Positions 7,234 through 10,069 of a stretch of 10,069 nt of DNA are shown piece after piece. A program made the translations under genes and the position numbers. The notes under the pieces are model-generated. The model was not told the DNA's origin, did no database searches, and was given only the letters and a program-made list of their open reading frames with translations. The first letter of the stretch is position 1. Each line of letters starts with the position of its first letter. Source of the stretch: Bacteroidota bacterium (GTDB taxonomy: Bacteria > Bacteroidota > Bacteroidia > Bacteroidales > JAKIYJ01); contig JAKIYJ010000039.1 of NCBI GenBank assembly GCA_022708585.1, forward strand, positions 1-10,069. The letters run 5' to 3'.

Positions 7234-7248
7234 CTTATTTTGCATAAC
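7234..7248 (-). repeat. inverted repeat at the 5' end of the TAC operon
   Basis: On the minus strand this reads GTTATGCAAAATAAG, matching 14 of 15 bases of the plus-strand repeat at 5868-5882. It lies 33 bases before the GTG start of the toxin gene. With its partner it delimits a 1.38-kb unit holding exactly the three TAC genes and the nearer candidate promoter. Confidence 0.6.
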
Positions 7249-7253
7249 TCGTT

Positions 7254-7307
7254 TATAACCGTACCAAAAGTAAGATTATCCATAGATTTTGGGTATATAA
7301 CCGTACC
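7254..7307. promoter_or_regulatory. two 12-bp direct repeats 42 bp apart, candidate operator
   Basis: TATAACCGTACC occurs at 7254-7265 and again, identically, at 7296-7307. The spacing of 42 bp is four DNA turns, so bound proteins would face the same side. The first copy shares its last base with the candidate -7 box at 7265-7272 on the minus strand. The second is part of a hairpin, ACCGTACC-TTTTT-GGTAAGGT, with one mismatch in the stem. The arrangement fits binding sites for a regulator of the TAC operon. The regulator is not identified, and the antitoxin has no visible DNA-binding motif. Confidence 0.45.
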
Positions 7308-7461
7308 TTTTTGGTAAGGTTTATTTTTTGTAAAGGTACAAAAAATTTTATAATTCATCAAACGGCTAATATTAAAATTATGGACAGGTTATTTCTCATT
7401 TATTATCTTGCACTAAATATAGATATATCTAATTATTTTTCTAATTTTAGACGAATAACTT

Positions 7462-7560
7462 GTCTGCTATACAAAGAAAAGAGCATAATTATTTTTATAA
7501 AATTATTAATTTAGTAGATAAATCAATTAAAAACATAGATAAAATTAAATTATAATTTAA
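7462..7560 (+). repeat. partial, diverged copy of the AT-rich repeat
   Basis: CAAAGAAAAGAGCATAATTA (7472-7491) and the AT-rich bases after it align along their length with the minus strand of the right-end repeat, from the hairpin at 9924-9958 down to about 9865, and share the core ACATAGATAAAATTA with the 5446-5656 copy. The GC-rich hairpin and its tail are missing, as is the left arm of the long A/T hairpin. It lies in the otherwise empty 390 bases between the PorE-like gene and the TAC operon; no gene is seen in that gap. Confidence 0.65.
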
Positions 7561-7590
7561 CTTTTAGATTTATAGTAGTGGGTTCAAATT

Positions 7591-9624
7591 TCATTTACTT
7601 AGTATAACGAATTCTGTTCTTCTGTTTTTAGATCTGCCTTCTTCTGTTGTATTTGGAGCAAGTGGTTTTAATTCACCAAAGCCTTTATATATCATTCGTT
7701 TTGATGAAATCCCTTTATTTATTAAATAATCGTAAACAGATTTTGCTCTATTTTCAGAAAGTATCTGGTTGCTTTCTTCGCTTCCAATGTCATCAGTATG
7801 TCCATGGATAGCAATTGTTATAGAAGGATTTTCGTCAAGGAATTCAGCAAATTCATCAAGGATAAAAAGAGAGTTTGGAGTAAGTTCAGATGAATTAAAG
7901 GGGAAATAAATATCATTAAGTTTATAAGAAGTTCCTACTTCTATTGGTTTTATTTCAACATCAACGACAGCAGGTTTTTCAAAAGCAGTATCTTCTTTGC
8001 TTATATATTTAGATTCATAGGCATAATTATTTTTTTTGACAGTCATAACGTAGTCATTACGAAACAAAACAGCGGCGACATATTCGCCAGATATTGAATC
8101 AACAGGAACGAGTGTAATTTTTTTAGTTTCAACATTTTTTAGTTCAATTTTAGCATTAACAGTTTCGTGAGTTTTTTCATCTTTAAGTTCACCTTTAATA
8201 AAAAGAATTTTTTCGGGTTGTGCTTCTTTATATAAATCGAAAGAGTAGAGGTCCCAGTCTTCCTGGTCTTTCTTCAATTTATTTGAAGAATAATAGCCTG
8301 TTTTACCATCTGTACTTACAAAAAAACTCAGGTCGTCGGCAGAAGAATTGATAGGATAACCTATATTAACTGGAGTAGTCCATTCTCCTTTATCATTTTT
8401 TCGGGAATAAAATATATCGTATCCTCCCAGTCCCTGATGGCCATAAAAAATTTCACCAGTTGCGGGATCAGTTCTGTCGGAAGATGAGAAATATAATGTT
8501 TGATTATCAGTATGAATAAAAGGTGATTTTTCATGCCCAGCAGTATTTATAACAGGTCCCATATTTACAGCAGGTGACCATTCTCCTTTATCATTTTTAT
8601 GGCTCATATAAAGGTCGAGTCCTCCGTAGCCACCTGGTCTGTCACTTGCAAAATACAATGTTTTTCCATCAGACGAAATACTGGGTTGTGAATCCCAATA
8701 ATTATCAGTATTAATATTTTTGTCAAGTGGAACTATATCTGTCCAATAACCATCAATAAATTTTGAGTAATAAATATCGCAGTTATAATAACTTTTATTA
8801 TTTGTCCACTGGCATACAGTATAATATAATTCTTTATTATCAATAGTCAGAGTAGCACCGCCTTCATTTTCAAATCTATTAAATGGATAAGGCATAGGCT
8901 TTCCTGTTGTAAATCCATCTTTTTCTTTTTCGCTACAATAAAAAATCTCCTTATGTGTTGGTCCATCTTCTGTAAAAGCAGTAGATTTATTATTTTTGTT
9001 AATTTCAACTCTTCGTGTATAAAAAGCCAATGAATTATCGGCAGTAATAATGGCGAGGTATTCATCAAGAGCGGTGCAGATACCTTTAACCTGTTTAGGG
9101 TTAAAAGGGACAGGATTATTTTTCATTTTATCATAAAAAGTAGCATATTTAAGCATCATTTCGGCTTCTTTATAATCTTTATCAAGTTTAGAATCGGGTT
9201 TATCCATATCTACTGTCTGGATAAATTTTTTAAAATTACTGGCAGCATTAACCCAATCTTCTCTGCCAAAAGCAATTTGACCTAAATAAAAATAAGGGTA
9301 GGCATCATACGAAGGGCATATTTCAATTAATTGTTGAAAATATTTTTCGGCTGCATTAATATTATAGTCTTTTCTTTTAATGTTAATCATTCCAAGTAGG
9401 TAATAAGCATCTGCATATAATGGTTCATTGTCAATAAGGATTTTCAATATTCTGTTAGATTCTGAATAGTTACCGGATTTATAGTAGTTTAGTGCAGATT
9501 CATATTGTTTATTTGCCTTTTTATTAACATTTTCAGGGCAATTATTTTTTGTTTGATTTTGACCGTGCAAATTCAAATTTAAAATCGTCATAAAAAATAT
9601 TAACAGAAAACAATATTTATTCAT
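7591..9624 (-). CDS. PorE-like TPR/PD40/CarboxypepD_reg/OmpA protein
   Basis: A 677-aa exported envelope protein. A signal peptide (1 to about 22, ending LHGQ) is followed by TPR repeats (about 36-150) and a PD40/WD40-like beta-propeller (about 215-470) with blades such as SSDGKTLYFASDRPGGYGG. A carboxypeptidase-regulatory-like beta-sandwich (about 474-560) and an OmpA-like peptidoglycan-binding domain (about 566-677) complete it. The OmpA domain carries G-H609-T-D611-D and LSENR626-AKSV, the Asp and Arg that hold diaminopimelate. This four-part order is that of PorE (PG1058), which tethers the type IX secretion machine to peptidoglycan, but Bacteroidota have several paralogues. PorE is a lipoprotein; here no cysteine follows the signal peptide closely (next Cys near residue 29, without a lipobox), so it may be a periplasmic paralogue. 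A 21-bp DNA match at 8380-8400 and 8578-8598, 66 codons apart, marks duplicated propeller blades. Confidence 0.88.
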   Translation of the reverse strand: MNKYCFLLIFFMTILNLNLHGQNQTKNNCPENVNKKANKQYESALNYYKSGNYSESNRILKILIDNEPLYADAYYLLGMINIKRKDYNINAAEKYFQQLIEICPSYDAYPYFYLGQIAFGREDWVNAASNFKKFIQTVDMDKPDSKLDKDYKEAEMMLKYATFYDKMKNNPVPFNPKQVKGICTALDEYLAIITADNSLAFYTRRVEINKNNKSTAFTEDGPTHKEIFYCSEKEKDGFTTGKPMPYPFNRFENEGGATLTIDNKELYYTVCQWTNNKSYYNCDIYYSKFIDGYWTDIVPLDKNINTDNYWDSQPSISSDGKTLYFASDRPGGYGGLDLYMSHKNDKGEWSPAVNMGPVINTAGHEKSPFIHTDNQTLYFSSSDRTDPATGEIFYGHQGLGGYDIFYSRKNDKGEWTTPVNIGYPINSSADDLSFFVSTDGKTGYYSSNKLKKDQEDWDLYSFDLYKEAQPEKILFIKGELKDEKTHETVNAKIELKNVETKKITLVPVDSISGEYVAAVLFRNDYVMTVKKNNYAYESKYISKEDTAFEKPAVVDVEIKPIEVGTSYKLNDIYFPFNSSELTPNSLFILDEFAEFLDENPSITIAIHGHTDDIGSEESNQILSENRAKSVYDYLINKGISSKRMIYKGFGELKPLAPNTTEEGRSKNRRTEFVILSK

Positions 9625-9734
9625 TTGTATATAGAATTCAGCAGATATTAAAACGAAATAAGTTGTGTTTATTTTATTCTACAACATTTATTTAAAAATT
9701 TTATCTATAATGATTAAGGCTCTATTTTAAAATA

Positions 9735-9764
9735 ATGTTGTTAAAAAACATGTTGTTAAAAAAC
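9735..9764 (+). repeat. 15-bp tandem duplication
   Basis: ATGTTGTTAAAAAAC occurs twice head to tail (9735-9749 and 9750-9764), directly abutting the outer edge of hairpin copy 4. It may be a duplication made at the insertion point of the repeat element, or simple slippage. It is 110 bases or more upstream of the PorE-like start and could overlap its promoter region, where I find no exact TAnnTTTG box. Confidence 0.7.
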
Positions 9765-9920
9765 CTTCTCGTCCTCGTTTGTAACGAGGACGAGAGATTG
9801 CAAAGTATTTTAAAGGTTTGTATAAATTTCATTATTGTAAATAGTTAATTTTATTCTAATTAATTTTATCTATATTTTTAATTAATTAATCTATAAAATT
9901 GATAATTTTATCAAAAAATA
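9765..9920 (-). repeat. inverted copy of the hairpin/AT-rich repeat (copy 4)
   Basis: The GC-rich hairpin (arms 9768-9779 and 9783-9794, loop TGT) is followed by the AT-rich arm. The reverse complement of 9764-9879 matches 5491-5607 over about 117 bp with few changes; 9880-9915 matches more weakly. Orientation is opposite to copies 1-3, so 5446-5656 and 9765-9920 form long inverted repeats around the TAC operon and the PorE-like gene. Confidence 0.85.
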
Positions 9921-9923
9921 TAT

Positions 9924-9958
9924 GCACTTTTCTTTGTCTACTATACAAAGAAAAGTGC
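9924..9958. repeat. 13-bp perfect hairpin at the outer end of the repeat
   Basis: GCACTTTTCTTTG (9924-9936) and CAAAGAAAAGTGC (9946-9958) pair perfectly around the 9-base loop TCTACTATA. The right arm and loop recur at 7463-7484 (TCTGCTATA, then CAAAGAAAAGAGC). It appears to be the outer end of the full-length repeat. As an RNA it could act as a terminator-like stem, but no T-run follows on either strand. Confidence 0.7.
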
Positions 9959-10069
9959 GAAAAGAAAAATCACCGCTGTGGAAATGATTTGATAAAACTA
10001 CGCAACCCCCTTTTAGGGTTTACAAACTCGCTCACTTCGTTCGCTCAAACAGGTAAACCCTTCTTGCCC
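9959..10069. other. window end: short palindromic region, no gene seen
   Basis: GGGTTTAC (10016-10023) pairs with GTAAACCC (10053-10060) around a 29-base loop holding two copies of TCGCTCA. A competing hairpin joins AACCC and GGGTT across 10004-10020. The sequence looks like part of a further repetitive element running off the window; I cannot name it. Confidence 0.4.

Noticed and set aside
7126..7514. Two plus-strand open frames (7126-7317 and 7311-7514) around the TAC operon's upstream region
   Set aside because: One is antisense to the toxin gene and crosses the operator-like repeats; the other runs through the AT-rich repeat. Neither has a protein-like composition.
8847..9068. 73-codon minus-strand frame inside the PorE-like gene
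   Set aside because: It is an out-of-frame shadow of the beta-propeller coding region, which reads through without interruption.
5446..9920. Composite transposon carrying the TAC operon and the PorE-like gene
   Set aside because: The flanking repeats encode no transposase, no target-site duplication is visible, and the PorE-like gene looks like an ordinary resident gene.

Overview
The window is very AT-rich and reads as a Bacteroidota (Bacteroidetes) chromosome. The evidence is a BatA-type N-terminal domain protein, a pair of periplasmic thioredoxin-fold proteins with a DUF4369-like N-terminus, a TPR/PD40/CarboxypepD_reg/OmpA protein laid out like PorE of the type IX secretion system, several promoter -7 boxes of the Bacteroidota form TAnnTTTG, and no obvious Shine-Dalgarno sequences. 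No tRNA, rRNA, transposase, integrase or CRISPR array was found.

Layout. Bases 1-313 hold one copy of a GC-rich hairpin repeat cut by the window edge, an unexplained nested palindrome and the promoter of a large membrane protein (314-2362, +) with a BatA domain and a von Willebrand A-like MIDAS. It converges, with a 6-base gap, on a two-gene minus-strand operon (5109 to 2369) of secreted thioredoxin-fold proteins. The upstream member has a natural CxxS in place of CxxC; the downstream member keeps WCPNC. Next come about 450 bases without genes, an AT-rich repeat carrying two hairpins, and a small gene truncated by that repeat.

The most interesting part is 5868-7248: a tightly coupled minus-strand operon of three genes, with 4-base and 1-base overlaps. 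It encodes a putative ADP-ribosyltransferase-fold toxin (180 aa), an acidic 117-aa protein with an aromatic-rich tail ending in Asn-Ala-Ala, and a SecB-like chaperone (141 aa). This is the order and content of a toxin-antitoxin-chaperone (TAC) module, closest in concept to the phage-defence system CmdTAC of E. coli. The operon is bounded by 15-bp inverted repeats matching at 14 of 15 positions and starting with GTTATGC. Its upstream region has two 12-bp direct repeats exactly 42 bp apart, next to promoter-like boxes, which suggests an autoregulatory operator.

The PorE-like gene (7591-9624, -) follows. The right end carries an inverted copy of the AT-rich/hairpin repeat seen at 5446-5656, so the TAC operon and the PorE-like gene lie between oppositely oriented copies of one non-coding repeat family. 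A partial copy of its AT-rich part sits between them at 7462-7560. Repeat-rich ends, gene truncation and a defence-like cassette mark 5.4-7.6 kb as an accessory insertion site among ordinary Bacteroidota genes.
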